From Chondrus crispus (taxonomy: Eukaryota; Rhodophyta; Florideophyceae; Gigartinales; Gigartinaceae), in assembly GCF_000350225.1 (NCBI RefSeq), contig NW_005178734.1, forward strand, positions 186,001 through 250,000: a stretch of 64,000 nucleotides of DNA. The letters are read 5' to 3'. Below are positions 1-11,644 of this stretch, one piece after another (position 1 is the first letter of the stretch; each line of letters opens with the position of its first letter). A model generated the notes under the pieces. The model was not told where the DNA came from, did not search any database, and worked only from the letters and a program-made list of their open reading frames with translations. Made by a program: the position numbers and the translations under genes.

Positions 1-504
1 CTATATTACAGTGGCGATCATGACTAAATAGTAGTGTAAGGGCCTCTAGGTAGACCATCCGTGTACACGTGGACAACTGTGACCTTGGCCCCACGTGTAC
101 ACCGGCTTATACACTAGTAGACGTGCGCCGTCACTCCACCTTGCACGTGTACACTAAGCTACGTGCACCGCCTGTCACTGACGGTACTCTAGCTACTGTA
201 GAGCAACGGGAACGGAGTTACCATGTTACTACATAAGTCTTACAGTAGCCAGAGACTGGAGGGAGGCAGACGTACTAGAGAGGAACGGCCTTCCTCCCCA
301 ACAATGAACCAGCTACCCCATCCCCTCTGAGCTAGCCCCCAACTTCCTAATTAGGACTCATCTCCCGTCTTCAGGGGTAGCACCTCCCTTCTTCCTTTTC
401 GGTCTCGCTACAGCCACGCTCCTCCTGAGGTTGCTGTCGTTGTAATTTACCGCTGCCGTGGACACCCCCTCCGTGACGGATTAACACCGAACCGGAAGGA
501 TCCA
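1..504. other. unassigned repeat-like DNA, no gene
   Basis: No coding region can be supported. The stretch is rich in short ACGTGTACAC and TACTGTA/TACAGTA motifs that also fill the LTRs of the giant gypsy element at 12156-12855 and 28066-28766. It may therefore be part of a related LTR or leader, but I could not align it. Recognisable integrase coding starts abruptly near 505-514, so a deletion junction probably lies there. Confidence 0.4.
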
Positions 505-862
505 TATTATTACAAGAGGCTCAACCGCCTCAAGCAGTTTCCGGCAACGGCACCGATAGAGTCCATCGGTATTGATATACTTGGACCTCTACCAAAATCC
601 AAGAAGGGACGCAAATATCTTCTTGTGATTACGGATCGTTTCACGAAACTTACGCAGGTCGTTGCGTTACGAAGCGTCCCCGCTTATGTCGTGGCCGTTG
701 CCTTTTGCGAGGCCTGGGTATTCAAATACGGAGTGCCAAAAACACTACTGTTGGACAACGGTCCGCAATTCTCTGCCCGATTCTTGCGGTCCGTTTGTGA
801 AGTTCTTGGGGTAACGAACCTCTTTACCTCAGCTTACCATCCACAAACGAACGGACAGACCG

Positions 863-976
863 AGCGGTACAACCGTGCGATCGTGGCTAATAGCCACGGT
901 CGTACGGTTGTACCGCTGGTGCTTGTTCACGTAATTTCGTAGCATACTATGCTACGAAATTAAGTGAACGAGCACC
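863..976. repeat. two abutting near-perfect palindromes inside the integrase
   Basis: Palindrome 1 is 863-889 against 891-917 (27-bp arms, 2 mismatches, 1-nt centre). Palindrome 2 is 918-946 against 948-976 (29-bp arms, 2 mismatches, 1-nt centre). The outer arms are the original integrase sequence (left arm reads ...ERYNRAIVA, right arm reads MLRN-stop-VNEHQN). The order is therefore left flank, inverted left flank, inverted right flank, right flank. Confidence 0.9.
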
Positions 977-1487
977 AAAACGACTGGGATGTTTACGCCG
1001 GAACGTTAACGTACGCTTACAACTGTCACCTGCAAAGATCTACAAGGACAACCCCTTTCGATATAGTTTTAACGCGACCTCCGCCAGAGTTCTCTTTGCA
1101 TCACTCTGTGCGACGACGTTCTACGCCGGACGCGACCGCTCGCGACGATTTCAGACAACGTTTGGACGTGTCTATCCAAGAGGCATACAAAAGGCTGCAG
1201 CGAACGCAAGCGCGTTATAATCGAGACTTTGACAAGCGAGTACGTCGCGTCAAGTCAAGGATTAGAGCTGGAGATTTTATCTTCCTAGACTCTACCGACG
1301 GAGCGACGAAACCCGGCAAGCTGCAGTCCCCTGCCGAAGGGCCGTACAAGGTCCTGCGACAGGACAAACGGACTCTAACAATCGATCGGAACGGTGCAAC
1401 TGAATGTGTCTCCGCGGTCAGATGCGTCTTTTCGCCGCCCCCGATAGGCGCTCGTACAAACGCTGCCGAATCAGCGACAGCCTGTCG

Positions 1488-1528
1488 AATTTTCCGTCGT
1501 AGGCCCGAAGGGCCTACGACGGAAAATT
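1488..1528. repeat. perfect 19-bp hairpin in the integrase tail
   Basis: Arms 1488-1506 and 1510-1528 are exact reverse complements around the 3-nt loop GAA. It lies in the variable linker between the integrase core and the chromodomain and keeps the reading frame open. Confidence 0.9.
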
Positions 1529-1831
1529 GGAATGCCGAGGCACGTCCTCCAGAATCAAACGAAGTGCCTCACGCATCTGCCGCCGACTTTGCTCAGAAGG
1601 TTCACGAAGGACCTACTTATACGGTGTATCGCCTCCTGGACCACCGTAATCGAGACGGAAATGTGAAATTCCTCGTCAAATGGACTGGATACGCAGAGCC
1701 CACATGGACTAAACGTACCCATGTCCCCGAAGAACTCGTCAATCGTTATTGACAACGCCTCCATCGCAATACGCGAAGCCCTTAAAGGCATACGACACGG
1801 CCACGATTGGCGTGACTGGGACCTCACGCTT

Positions 1832-1841
1832 GAGGAGGGGG
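1832..1841 (+). promoter_or_regulatory. candidate internal polypurine tract
   Basis: GAGGAGGGGG lies 80 nt after the chromodomain stop. The same ten bases occur at the end of pol in the giant element (20690-20699, minus strand) and again in front of the candidate 3' LTR at 2965-2974. Polypurine tracts prime plus-strand DNA synthesis in LTR elements. Confidence 0.55.
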
Positions 1842-2964
1842 CCCAAAACTGCACGCTGCAGTAGCAACGTTCGAGAGTTTCGAGCTCTTCGAGGTGGTAC
1901 GATCCACGCGAAATGGAAAATTAAATCACGGTTGTTCGAAGAACAACACGATGTCACAAGAACAATTTGTTTTATTGTAACGCTAACCAGGGTGGTGCTA
2001 GTTAAGCTAACTCGCGCTTTAACAATGCATCATATTCTGTGACACGAGACCCAAAGGGTCATCCACGAGTGCCAACGGGCACAGGGCAACAAGTTGCAAA
2101 GACTAATTAACGATGGACATAGTGACCCGCTGTTCGGTCTCGATAGTACGCATCTTCGTCTTCCGATGCGATACGAGGGGGACCGCCCTCATTATCTCGC
2201 GTTGGTGCGCGATACGCCGTCGCGTATCCATCACGCGGAGCCGGAGAATAACGAGCAAACGACGGGATCGCCTCCTGAAAAATCTTGTCACATACGAACA
2301 GGCCCTGATGGCACTGTAACAACGGGGAGTCCCGACGAGACGGAAGGCACCTCGGTGGTGACGACGGCAGGCGATCCTACCGACGCGAGCCCAAGCGTAG
2401 GCGGGGCACTCGAAACAGGAACAGACGGCCTGTCCGCGAGCGATGGCGCAAGCTTTCGCGCAACGTTGTCGTTCGGAGACATTGCAGGCGAGGCGGATTC
2501 GCGCGGGATACGTCTGCATCACAAAAACGAACGTCGAAAAAAACACGATCTGTTAAGTCAGAACGACTGCGCGGAGCAACCGATGCCGCCCGCGGCACGG
2601 AAAACGAAAGGAAGTTCGCACGGCTTACCTTATGCAGAAGAACAACGGAGCGTGATCGAATCGCACTGGGAGACGTACAACGAGTCGCGGGACCACAAAC
2701 TGAAACGAGACGGACCGATCGTCTACCCCTTCGCTGCGCGCGGTCGCACCAGATGCTGCGCTGTCAAAATATTCGAACTCCGACGGCGAGATGCACATTT
2801 GGCAAAACTCGTGGCCAAACGAGGACACACGTGTCTCCAGCTTATTTGTCCTGCGAAATTTTTGCGCAAATTTTGAACTGGAACACATGAGTCCCTAGCG
2901 CACGCGCCATGCGTAATTTTTCGGAAAATAATTTTTTGCAAAATTTGAGCGGGACGCTCAAGGC
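1842..2964 (+). other. extra region between pol and the candidate 3' LTR, no supported gene
   Basis: About 1.1 kb lies between the two polypurine-like tracts. A frame is open on the plus strand from about 2094 to 2876, but its first ATG is internal (2166) and the product shows no domain, only polar low-complexity sequence. Other frames are equally open in this GC-rich stretch. By position it corresponds to the accessory region of the giant element (12.87-20.69 kb). Confidence 0.35.
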
Positions 2965-2974
2965 GAGGAGGGGG
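2965..2974 (+). promoter_or_regulatory. candidate 3' polypurine tract
   Basis: GAGGAGGGGG is followed by CCA and then TGTGGTATATCG. The giant element's LTR begins TGTGGTATAACC on its coding strand, so this looks like the normal tract next to a 3' LTR. Confidence 0.6.
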
Positions 2975-2977
2975 CCA

Positions 2978-3633
2978 TGTGGTATATCGCCAAGTGTCCA
3001 CTAGTGTACATACTGTACTCGAACACCCGAGTGTGTATGATAAGATCCGCATTGGTTAAATTCCAATTCGAAAGGTAATTACCTTATCGTCCGGTAAGTT
3101 GGGCAGCGCAATTCGCGTCCGTGTACGTACTGTACCCGAATCATACCGTCTAATGTATGGTACCGGCGTACCTCGCTAACGCCCAAGTGCAGGAAGGTTA
3201 CTGCCCGATGTGTAGTCGTACCGTTACAGTCTGGCACTGTAAGGACGGGGACTACAGTAGTAGATATAATAAAGTAGGGAAGGGGAAGGACTCGAGGGGA
3301 TCATCGATCACCGGAGGCATCATCTCGAGGGCCGACCCCTTTGTCCCTTGGTTTTGTGCCTAATTCTTTCGCCTGACTACGATTTTCCTTTCCTTCAGTA
3401 CATCGAGTACAACGAGAAGTACCCACCGCAGGGGTAACGCACGACGAGCGCTCCGCATAGCGCCCGGATTCGTCCTCCGTGACGACGTCGCCTCCGCACG
3501 GCGTCGAGTTACCACGTCGAGGACGTCGATCTGCCTTTCGTAGCATTGTTGTGTAGAACCCACACCGCTCTACCAAAACCTCTACCAACCAGCTACCGAA
3601 CTCCCTTCTGTCTTGTTTTGTGGTTCTTACTAC
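2978..3633 (+). repeat. candidate 3' LTR of the gypsy remnant
   Basis: The start is supported by the adjacent polypurine tract and a TGTGGTATA terminus like that of the giant element. A TATA-like GATATAATAAAG lies near 3262. The right end is uncertain; a CTTACTACA at 3625-3633 would give about 656 bp, close to the 700 bp of the giant family. No second copy is present in the window to confirm it. Confidence 0.4.
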
Positions 3634-3879
3634 ACGTGTGCATGGCACTCGTCGCTTCTCGCACGCTTCGAACTACAGTACGACGTGTCGCAGCTCCCGC
3701 TACCCGAAGCCGGTCGAGCGCGGCACGTTCTACTACACTATCAATGCCAACCACACCCTCCATTACTGCCTCTTCTTCAACCCGTTTCGTCGCTGCGGAC
3801 CTTCTGCCCTCCCTCCCACATTGTTTTCAACGCCCCTATTCCCTGTCTCCACCGCCTGCCCCCTTCCCTACATCTGACC

Positions 3880-6667
3880 TTCCACGAAGTTATGTACAAG
3901 CTTTTCTATTATGCCAACACCGCCACGACAACCACGGGGCAAGCCGAGTCTTTCGGTCGTATTCTTGCAATCTCAAAACTTGTGTTTCGTAAGAACGGAC
4001 AACGGGAACCCCGAAACTGCAACCGACCCGCCGCACTCGCCTTCTTCAAACGCCGCATAGATTTGTGGAACCAGGGCCACTTCCCTCAGCTACTCGACCA
4101 AGCTCTGGACGCATTCGGAGCGTTGCCCTCCGCCACTGCTCGCCCCGACCCTGACCCCTCCGCCGCTGCCGTCAGCTCATGCACCAACAAGCCATTCAAA
4201 AAGCTGCCTCGTCTCCTTGCTCCACGACCCATCCAGTCGTTCCTGACCCCCCTACCGCATCGACGATCCTCCGTCTTCATCCCACTCCTCGTATCCAGTT
4301 CAAAGCCTCACCCCGCACTAATCTTCCGCCCGGAATAAAGTTCACAGAAGCCGAAGTGCGCCGCGCTGTAAAACAACTCCCCTACCACAGTGCACCTGGT
4401 CCGGATGGGCTGCGCCCGTCCCTCCTTAAGCTTCTCCTTAAATCACCGGGCGGCGTGGTTCCTCACCGATCGGCACTCGCTGAACTTACCAAATTCATCA
4501 ACAAGTGTGTGGATGGTCAGGTTCCGTCTTTCTACCGCGACTGGTTCGCAGGCGCGCTCCTCATCGGACTACGTCAAAATGGCCAAACCAAAATCCGCCC
4601 TATAGCTATAGGTCTGCTTTTTCGCCGACTCATTGGCCGTCTCCTGGCGACGAAAGTTGCCGCTGACCCCCAGGTTCAGACGCACTTCCTCACCTATCAA
4701 CTCGCAATTGGAACCCGAGGCGGAACGGAAGATATCGTCCATGCCACTCGCGTCGCAATCACGCGCCTCGCCTCCCAAGATATGGTCCTTCTGAAAATCG
4801 ACGCATCAAACGCGTTCAACGCGATCGAACGTGAACTAATCCTAAAATCGATCATCGAAACTGTGCCGGGCCTTTCTCGGTTTGCCCACATGTTATACGG
4901 ATCCACCCCGCGCCTCCTCTTCGTCCGATAAGAGATCCAGAGCCAGGCCGGAACTCAGCAAGTTGATCTGCTGGGAATGCTTCTCTTTTCGCTAGCCTTA
5001 CATCCCCTGCTTCTACAGCTAGCTGCCAGTTTCAGCGACCTGCGTCTTCTCGCCGCGTACGCTGATGATGTTAACATTATTCTGCCTCACTTCAGAGTCG
5101 CCGCAGTTCTCGAATTTCTACGCATCGAAGGTCCCTCGAGTGGTTTTACTATCAACATGGTCAAGACTGAGGCGTGGTGGTGGGCCCGTGAGCTTGGCCC
5201 GCTACCCTGCAGTGTCAACCGACATCCTGCTATCGAAATTCTGGGCGCTCCCATTGGTGATCTGCAGGGCAGCACGTCCATGTTGCAGAACAAACTGCAC
5301 CTCGTCGAACTTATGTGGGATCGCACCCGCGAACCGCATGATCTGCAACTCAGCTATCACCTCCTTCGCCTCACAGCTAGTGCTAGCCGAATGATCTATG
5401 CCCTCCGATGCACCCCGCCGCACGTCACCTCCTCAGTCTGCTTTCAGTACGACATGGGAATGCGAAAGGTTTTCGAGGATACTCACCGAGCACTTACCGA
5501 CGCTGCATGGAACCAAGCGCAGCTCCCAACCAAGTTCGGCGGACTAGGACTGACGCTGACAGGTGATATCATGCATGCAGCGTATTTCAGTTCTCTACTA
5601 TCTGCCGTGACGCTGGTCGAAACCCTGACAGCAACCCGAGACCAACTTGTGCCTTTACTCCGCCACCCGTTGAACTCTCTGAATTCTCGTACCGTCCTCG
5701 AGGGAGAATACCGCACTGATGTAATACTCGAGAAGGGACTGCAATCCCACTTCGTCGCCCCTGCTCATCTACAGCACACGCTAACACAGAAAGTCATGGA
5801 TCAACATTTAGCAGACCTCCAACCGTCGAATAGTGATAGCACGGAATTGGGCATTCGCAATCGCGTCCGGTTTCAACCCCTGGCATCTTCTACCGCCGCA
5901 TGACCATTCATGGCCGTGCCAAACTCCGAAAACGGCACAAGCATTGCTCCCGAGATATGGATAACGATGATAGGGCTCCGACCGGGCATTCCCATTTTCA
6001 AAGGCACTGATCCACGCCCTCGTGCACTGCCAGCCAACAACGCAAAACAGAGCACCATCTACATCTCCGCACACGCCCTATTCCGGCCCTGGATGCATAT
6101 GGCCACCAGGCAACTGTCTGTTCTTGTGATGATGGCTCTACACGCCGCCATAATCTATTGCGGAACCGCCTTCTGAGCTTCTTATCCCCCTACCCGAACA
6201 CCGTTAACGCCATCTCTGAATGGCGGGTACCCCAGGACCAAGACAAACCACAAGCGGAACAACGTAGGATTGATGTCTATGTCGACGATCCCAGTTTCGC
6301 TCCCAGTCCACATGCCTTTGATGTCACTATAGTCAGCCCCCATTCACGCAACAGTGGATGGCGGTCACGAACTTCAGCTCAAAAGATCGCGCAAGCAGAG
6401 CGCAAGAAGTACAATAATTATGTGGATGTTTGCTCCCCCACTACCACCGTCCAGCTGCACCCGCTCGCATGGGACATCTACGGGGCATCTACCCCCGGGA
6501 CACAACGAGGCCTGCACCTTGTCGCCGACTACCTTTCTACTCGCACTAGGAACTCCCCAGTCCATGAGCGCTGGTGTCTCAGCACCGTCCTTACCTCCCT
6601 CATACTCCAATATACGGCTTTATCCGTAAACCGACGTAGGTCACGGCTTCCCCCGGTTGCTCTATAA
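3880..6667 (+). pseudogene. non-LTR retrotransposon polyprotein with restriction-like endonuclease, degenerate
   Basis: The reverse transcriptase of a LINE-like element is visible: APGPDGLRPSLLK near 4395, KIRPIAIG near 4590, the LLKIDASNAFNAIE block near 4790 (motif A), a decayed GTQQVDLLGMLLFSLALHPLL near 4940-5010, and YADDVNII near 5060 (catalytic motif C). Downstream, after frame changes, come a Cys/His-rich segment ending in an RHNLLRN block near 6150, then DVYVDD, FDVTIVSP and AERKKYNNY (6270-6420), as in a PD-(D/E)XK restriction-like endonuclease. That order (RT, zinc finger, endonuclease) is known from early-branching LINE clades. A frameshift near 4180-4200, a stop at 4929 and a frame change between 5880 and 6158 make it a pseudogene. 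Nothing supports its 5' end. Confidence 0.8.
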
Positions 6668-6785
6668 ACCCTCTGTAGACCCTGATGCTCTAGTGTCGGG
6701 CCGCCCCAATACTCTCTCAATAAAGTCGACCATTCACGGTCATTAGATGCGCTGGTGGCCTGCAGGCCACTATGGTACTGCCACT

Positions 6786-6986
6786 GCAAGCAATCTGGGC
6801 GTCTATATTATCGGCGATGTTGGGGGTTGCACACGAGTGAGAATTGTCCACGTCTTCTTGGAGGTGTAAAGGATCAAGCGAGCTCTGGAGCGCTTCCAAT
6901 GGTGCAGTCTGAGGCGGAACTTGTTCATCAACTTCCAGTTGAGATACGACCTCCTGCAAGAGGTAAACGGCATGTTTGAGAGAAAG
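6786..6986 (-). repeat. inverted copy of the copia gag segment 9394-9594
   Basis: About 200 bp match the copia gag (after the zinc knuckle) in reverse orientation, essentially identically by eye, and the match runs into the assembly gap at 6987. A second, inverted copia copy may lie to the left of the full element, or the assembly may have folded here. Confidence 0.85.
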
Positions 6987-7086
6987 NNNNNNNNNNNNNN
7001 NNNNNNNNNNNNNNNNNNNNNNNNNNNNNNNNNNNNNNNNNNNNNNNNNNNNNNNNNNNNNNNNNNNNNNNNNNNNNNNNNNNNNN
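6987..7086. other. assembly gap (100 N)
   Basis: One hundred Ns; true length unknown. The inverted gag copy lies on its left edge and a large palindrome shortly to its right. Confidence 0.98.
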
Positions 7087-7121
7087 TTAAAAAGAGTATC
7101 TAACTATGGTGTACGATATAG

Positions 7122-7301
7122 TGACAATAAAGGACATGTGTGAATCGGACGCTACACAGCTTTAAAAATTGTATCTCAGGTTGTTCAGTACGTGCAGTAC
7201 CATACATGCAGGTGCTATACATGTACTGCACGTACTGAACAACCTGAGATACAATTTTTAAAGCTGTGTAGCGTCCGATTCACACATGTCCTTTATTGTC
7301 A
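7122..7301. repeat. large palindrome with about 79-bp arms
   Basis: Arm 7122-7200 is the reverse complement of arm 7223-7301, with a spacer of about 22 nt (7201-7222). The right arm runs through the copia target site TTTAT (7292-7296) into the first bases of the LTR (7297-7301). The left arm carries the mirror image, TGACAATAAAGG. Confidence 0.9.
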
Positions 7302-7624
7302 ATATACGTGCTCCTCTGTCTGCACGTTGGCACACGTGTCACACTTACGCCGGTGGACTTCTGCAAGCCCCCCGACGCCGCCTGTTCCCCGCTTTGTATA
7401 TAGATCTGTCCAACCGTCCCGTAACAGGACGCGCGGGGGTAAGAGGGACACAATAGTAAAGTGAAAAGGCTACTTTCGGCTTTTCCCTTTCCGCGTGTGC
7501 TCATTCCGCCCTGATTCCCTTTCTACCTCTCTTTCCCAGACGCCCACTCCCTTTCCGGCCAGCCGTCCCTCGCGAGAGTTTGACCTCTCGTCTACTGGCC
7601 GCGGCCTCGCGATATTCAGTGACA
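7297..7624 (+). repeat. copia 5' LTR
   Basis: Begins TGTCAATATACGTG and ends TTCAGTGACA. A TATATAG box lies at 7397-7403; the 3' LTR has TATTTAG there. An identical block extends from about 7445 to the end in both LTRs. Confidence 0.95.
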
Positions 7625-7683
7625 ATCCGGATTCAACTGGATAGTTTCGAGGCTCCCCCAACTCCCCAACCAAATGTTTCGAA

Positions 7684-10600
7684 ATGTCTCAAGAAAAAGT
7701 GCCTACTTCAGAAAGAATTCCCACCCCTCATGCAGATCTGTTTGAAACAGTTCGTGCCTTGCGCTCTGCTCAAGGTGACACCATGTCTGCAAGCTTTAAG
7801 CAAGCCGCTGTTGACATTCTCAAGAACTACAAGATCGGAGAGAAGATTGATGTTGTATCTGCAGTCGAGGACATGAAAGACCAAATTGTTGGTGTGGAAA
7901 TTTTTTACGTATCATTCTTTCGTTCCTCGATGCGGCCTTTAAGATTCTTGAAACGAGTGTCCGACCTCTACGGGCTCTTCAAAATCCCGGAAGGCATGAC
8001 AGTTGCCCTTTCAAAAGACGTACTCGATAACTCGCAATTGATGCTAAACATTTGGCGTGCAACCCTCTTTGATTATGGTCCAGAAGATATTGGCCCGATC
8101 ATAGATTGCTTCAAACGTTCACGGCGAAGCTGCATTGGGGCTGAAGATTCGCTCTCAAATACAAGTTCGAGCCATGAAGGTGACGTGAGACCTACGAATC
8201 GTCTTCAAAATACTGACGCAACAGAAGCCGCGATTCGAAGCAATGCTAGAATCAATACCGCTTCCCATGGTATTGTCGAACAGCTGGTAACATCTTTGGC
8301 CCCTACTCAAGCCGACCGTGAAACCGATCTCACAATCTCGAGGCCTGAAGTCCTGAAAAGGACTTCGCAATACGCCCCGCGTAATTGCCCACCCTCCCAT
8401 ATCTCTCGCTCACTTCCGGAAGCCAGACCCATGTACACCCCCGGACAATTCGGTCCTGAACCGGCTCAACCAGTTCAAGATCACCGCTTACAGTTCGATG
8501 TGCGGCCTCCCCTCAACCGTCGCACCCCGTCGCACCTCGACGCATCCAAGAAGTCCTCCGGCGTCACCATGTACTTCAAGAACACCCGACCTTTCAGTGG
8601 CCGCATTGAAAGTAGCCGCCCGATCTCCGTTCATATTCGGGACTATCAGATCTGTGCATCCCAACTTGGTTTCAACCATGTCGACAAAGCCCGGTTCCTC
8701 ATTAACTCCTTGAATGATCCAGCGAGGTAATTTTTCATGGATAATGTGCAGGAGAATTGGGACTTTGGCGCTATGTGTGATCTTCTCGTCGGACAATATG
8801 ACTCTGATGCACGACAACTCTCGGTCCAATCGGAACTCGAATCCACCAAGCTGGAAGCGATTATGATGCGGTAGAACCTTACTGACCTTCGCCGTGGGCT
8901 CTCCCGAATGATTGAGATCGTGGAACATCTCACGCCTCAGTGCACACCACCCTTTCGATCGGAGGGAAACAAAATTCGTTTCCACCGAAGCGCCGTTCTC
9001 CTCGAACCATGGGCAAAGCCCGCCATTTCCCAGATGACTGTTGCGAACTACGACTTTCATCTTTTTGCTACTGCATTCCACGAAGGTCTAACACTCGCAA
9101 TGGAGACCAAGGAACGCAGTGGTGATCTTCGCCCTACCCCTCGCCTGCACCGACAAGCCGCTTTTGCCGCCCCTACCTTTCAGGCACAATACGCCCGGCC
9201 CCCTCCTTCAGCCAGGCCGCCATGCCTCGACCGGTCTCCGCATCTCTCGTCGCCCAGGGCAGAATCCGGCTGACATTAATGGCCGCACGTTATCTTGCTG
9301 GGGCTGCGGAAGCACTAAACATTTAGCATCTGATCGTGATGCACCCGCCACCTGCCGCGAGCACTATCGTACGAAATTTCGCACTCAAAAAGATCTTTCT
9401 CTCAAACATGCCGTTTACCTCTTGCAGGAGGTCGTATCTCAACTGGAAGTTGATGAACAAGTTCCGCCTCAGACTGCACCATTGGAAGCGCTCCAGAGCT
9501 CGCTTGATCCTTTACACCTCCAAGAAGACGTGGACAATTCTCACTCGTGTGCAACCCCCAACATCGCCGATAATATAGACGCCCAGATTGCATCCAACCA
9601 GCTCCATGCGTATATGGCTGGGACATTTGAAGAGCATAGACCTCACCATGATGAGCATTTTTTCTGGGGCACCACGAACTGTCGACTTGCCGTCGGCGCC
9701 GTGCTCGGTGGTGCGCATCACATCGCACTACCATCCCTCGCTATAAGTCGACCCCCACAACAGAAATTGAAATGCGAACCGTCCACACCTCAATTCTTCC
9801 CTCACGGACTGCTACCTCGCGACCGAGATTTCTCGTTGATACTGGCGCTCCATTCTCCCTCGTTGGCCTCAAAGAAGTCCGACGCATTCTTCACAGCGCT
9901 GGTAGGCGCCTACAGCCACTGCGAAAACCTGCAAGATCATATCGTTTGGCCGACATGACATACAGTTCTCTTGGCTCCATTTCTTTACCACTGGCGACCC
10001 CACGCGGTATTGCCCCTGTCTACATCACATGCGACGTCATTTCTGCGGATATCCCTGCCCTCCTGGTCCTCAACGATCTCGACTTCTATTCACTGATGGT
10101 GGACACTGTCTCGAACCGCCTCGTCAAACGCGTGCTTGTTCCCTCGAACGATCGGGGGGGGGGAACTTCGCCGTCGACTCGTGGCATGTACCACTGACTC
10201 GCTTTCAAGGTCATGTTTATACCGCTTTCGGCTTTCCGGCGCCTTGCTTCTTTACAACTGCGGAACTATCGAAACTGCACTCCCAATTCAAGCACCTGCC
10301 CGCCGAAAAGTTGTACAAGCTCCTGAAACGGGCCAAGCCTGAACAGGTGTCCCCCATGACTCTCCGTGTACTGGAGGAGCTGTCCAAGAATTGCGATCCG
10401 TGCCAACGCATTGCTAGAGGACCAGGACGCTTTCGCGTCGCCTTTGGTACTGAAAACATTACGTTCAACGATCGCATCATGATGGATGTCATGCACTTAG
10501 ACAGAAACCCCGTCCTACAAATCGCTGACGAAGGTACCCGGTTCTGTGCAGCTTGCTTTCTCCCAAACATGTCCACCGCCTCCATTTGGAAGACAATACT

Positions 10601-11275
10601 AGAACGTTGGATCACTATCTACACTGGACTTCAGCACAAAATACTTGTCGACCAATACTCCAACTTTGGTACCCTGTTTGCTGACATTGCGTCTGTTGGC
10701 GATGTTGCCGTTGAAAGGACACCTATACAGTCTCATAACAGTCTCGGGCTCTGTGAACACTACCACAAACCTCTCCGACGAACTTTTTCGGAAACTAAAA
10801 TTAGACTATCCGTCTGAAGCTCCCGAACTTCGTCTAGCACTTTGTGTGAAGGCTCTCAACGACACCCTCGGACCCGACGGTCTTGTCACTTCGGCATTAG
10901 TGTTTGGCGAACTTCCATCCATGCAGCTGCTTGGCCGCCCGCGAGACCCCCGGGCCTGCCTTCTGCAACGTGCACAGCTAGCTACCGCCGCACGAAAGGA
11001 GATGGAACAGGCCATGGCGCAAGCTCGTGTCGCCCGCGCTCTGCGACATCAAGTACCTTCTGCTTCTGCAAAATCGTTCTGCATCGGCGACTGGGTCTTA
11101 ATATGGCGCGAGCGTGTGATCGCTAACCGTATCGGTGAATAGACCGGACCGTACCAAATTGCTCATGTTGACGACGCGCGTCACATCGCGTACGTCTTGG
11201 ACTCCGCTAATTCCGCTCCGCGTCCATATAGCTACACACAAGTCAAGCGCTACTTACCTCCCCAATGTAGTGCAA
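7684..11275 (+). pseudogene. copia gag, protease and integrase, frame-broken
   Basis: Gag starts at ATG 7684, 60 nt after the LTR, and is open for 348 codons to a TAA at 8728; it continues in the same frame with a further TAG at 8872. A CCHC-type zinc knuckle (CWGCGSTKHLASD) lies near 9298 in another frame. The protease shows FLVDTGAPFSLVG near 9830 in a third frame. At 10155-10166 a run of Gs breaks the frame before the GAG-pre-integrase zinc finger (LHSQFKH, then CDPCQ near 10395) and the integrase core: MMDVMHLD, KILVDQ and SHNSLGLCEHYH give the D, D and E. The tail (ALNDTLGPDGL, then GDWVLIW) is again shifted near 10790 and has a stop at 11140. At least four frameshifts and three stops make this a pseudogene. 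Confidence 0.9.
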
Positions 11276-11644
11276 TGTGCCGGTCAGGCCGGAACCAGGG
11301 TCTAACGGTCCAGCAACAACACAACCAACAAACAACAACCAACAAGAGTTGCCGACGGCACAGCCCTACGGAGTGTCCGATTCTCCCATTCCCTTTAAGT
11401 GGGTTTGCGGCCCACAGTAGCTCAAGTCCCTGATAGGGGGGGCAAAAGGAAGATGCCCGGCCCGGGACGAATGGTGGTAGAGTCTTGTACAGGCAGCTGC
11501 TCGGCGACTTCGGGGCGGTGATTAAGAAGCCGGGCCCGATGGGTCGTAAAACCAATGCTCGCTGAGCGCCTGCTACACCTTATACCCTTGATAAGGTCTT
11601 CGACGGGGGCGTCGCAACGCAGCCCGACAGGAATTAGCAAACAC

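Larger units (their letters stand above)
514..1752 (+). pseudogene. Ty3/gypsy integrase and chromodomain remnant (5'-truncated pol)
   Basis: The frame starting at 514 encodes the integrase core of a Ty3/gypsy retrotransposon, clearly related to the integrase of the giant element at 20698-25464 (shared VITDRF, LTQVVALR, DNGPQF, TSAYHP and ERYNR motifs). Protease, RT, RNase H and the integrase zinc finger are missing. Coding is broken at 890-947 by inserted inverted copies of its own flanks, which bring stop codons, and resumes at EHQNDWDVY. The C-terminal part (to 1752) has the LTR-integrase tail and ends in a chromodomain (FLVKWTGY, then PTW). In living elements such integrases insert cDNA and the chromodomain steers them to heterochromatin. 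This copy cannot make a full protein. Confidence 0.9.

Noticed and set aside
2094-2876. 260-codon frame in the gypsy remnant
   Set aside because: No ATG at its start, no recognisable domain, and comparable open frames on the other strand; kept only as an unassigned accessory region.
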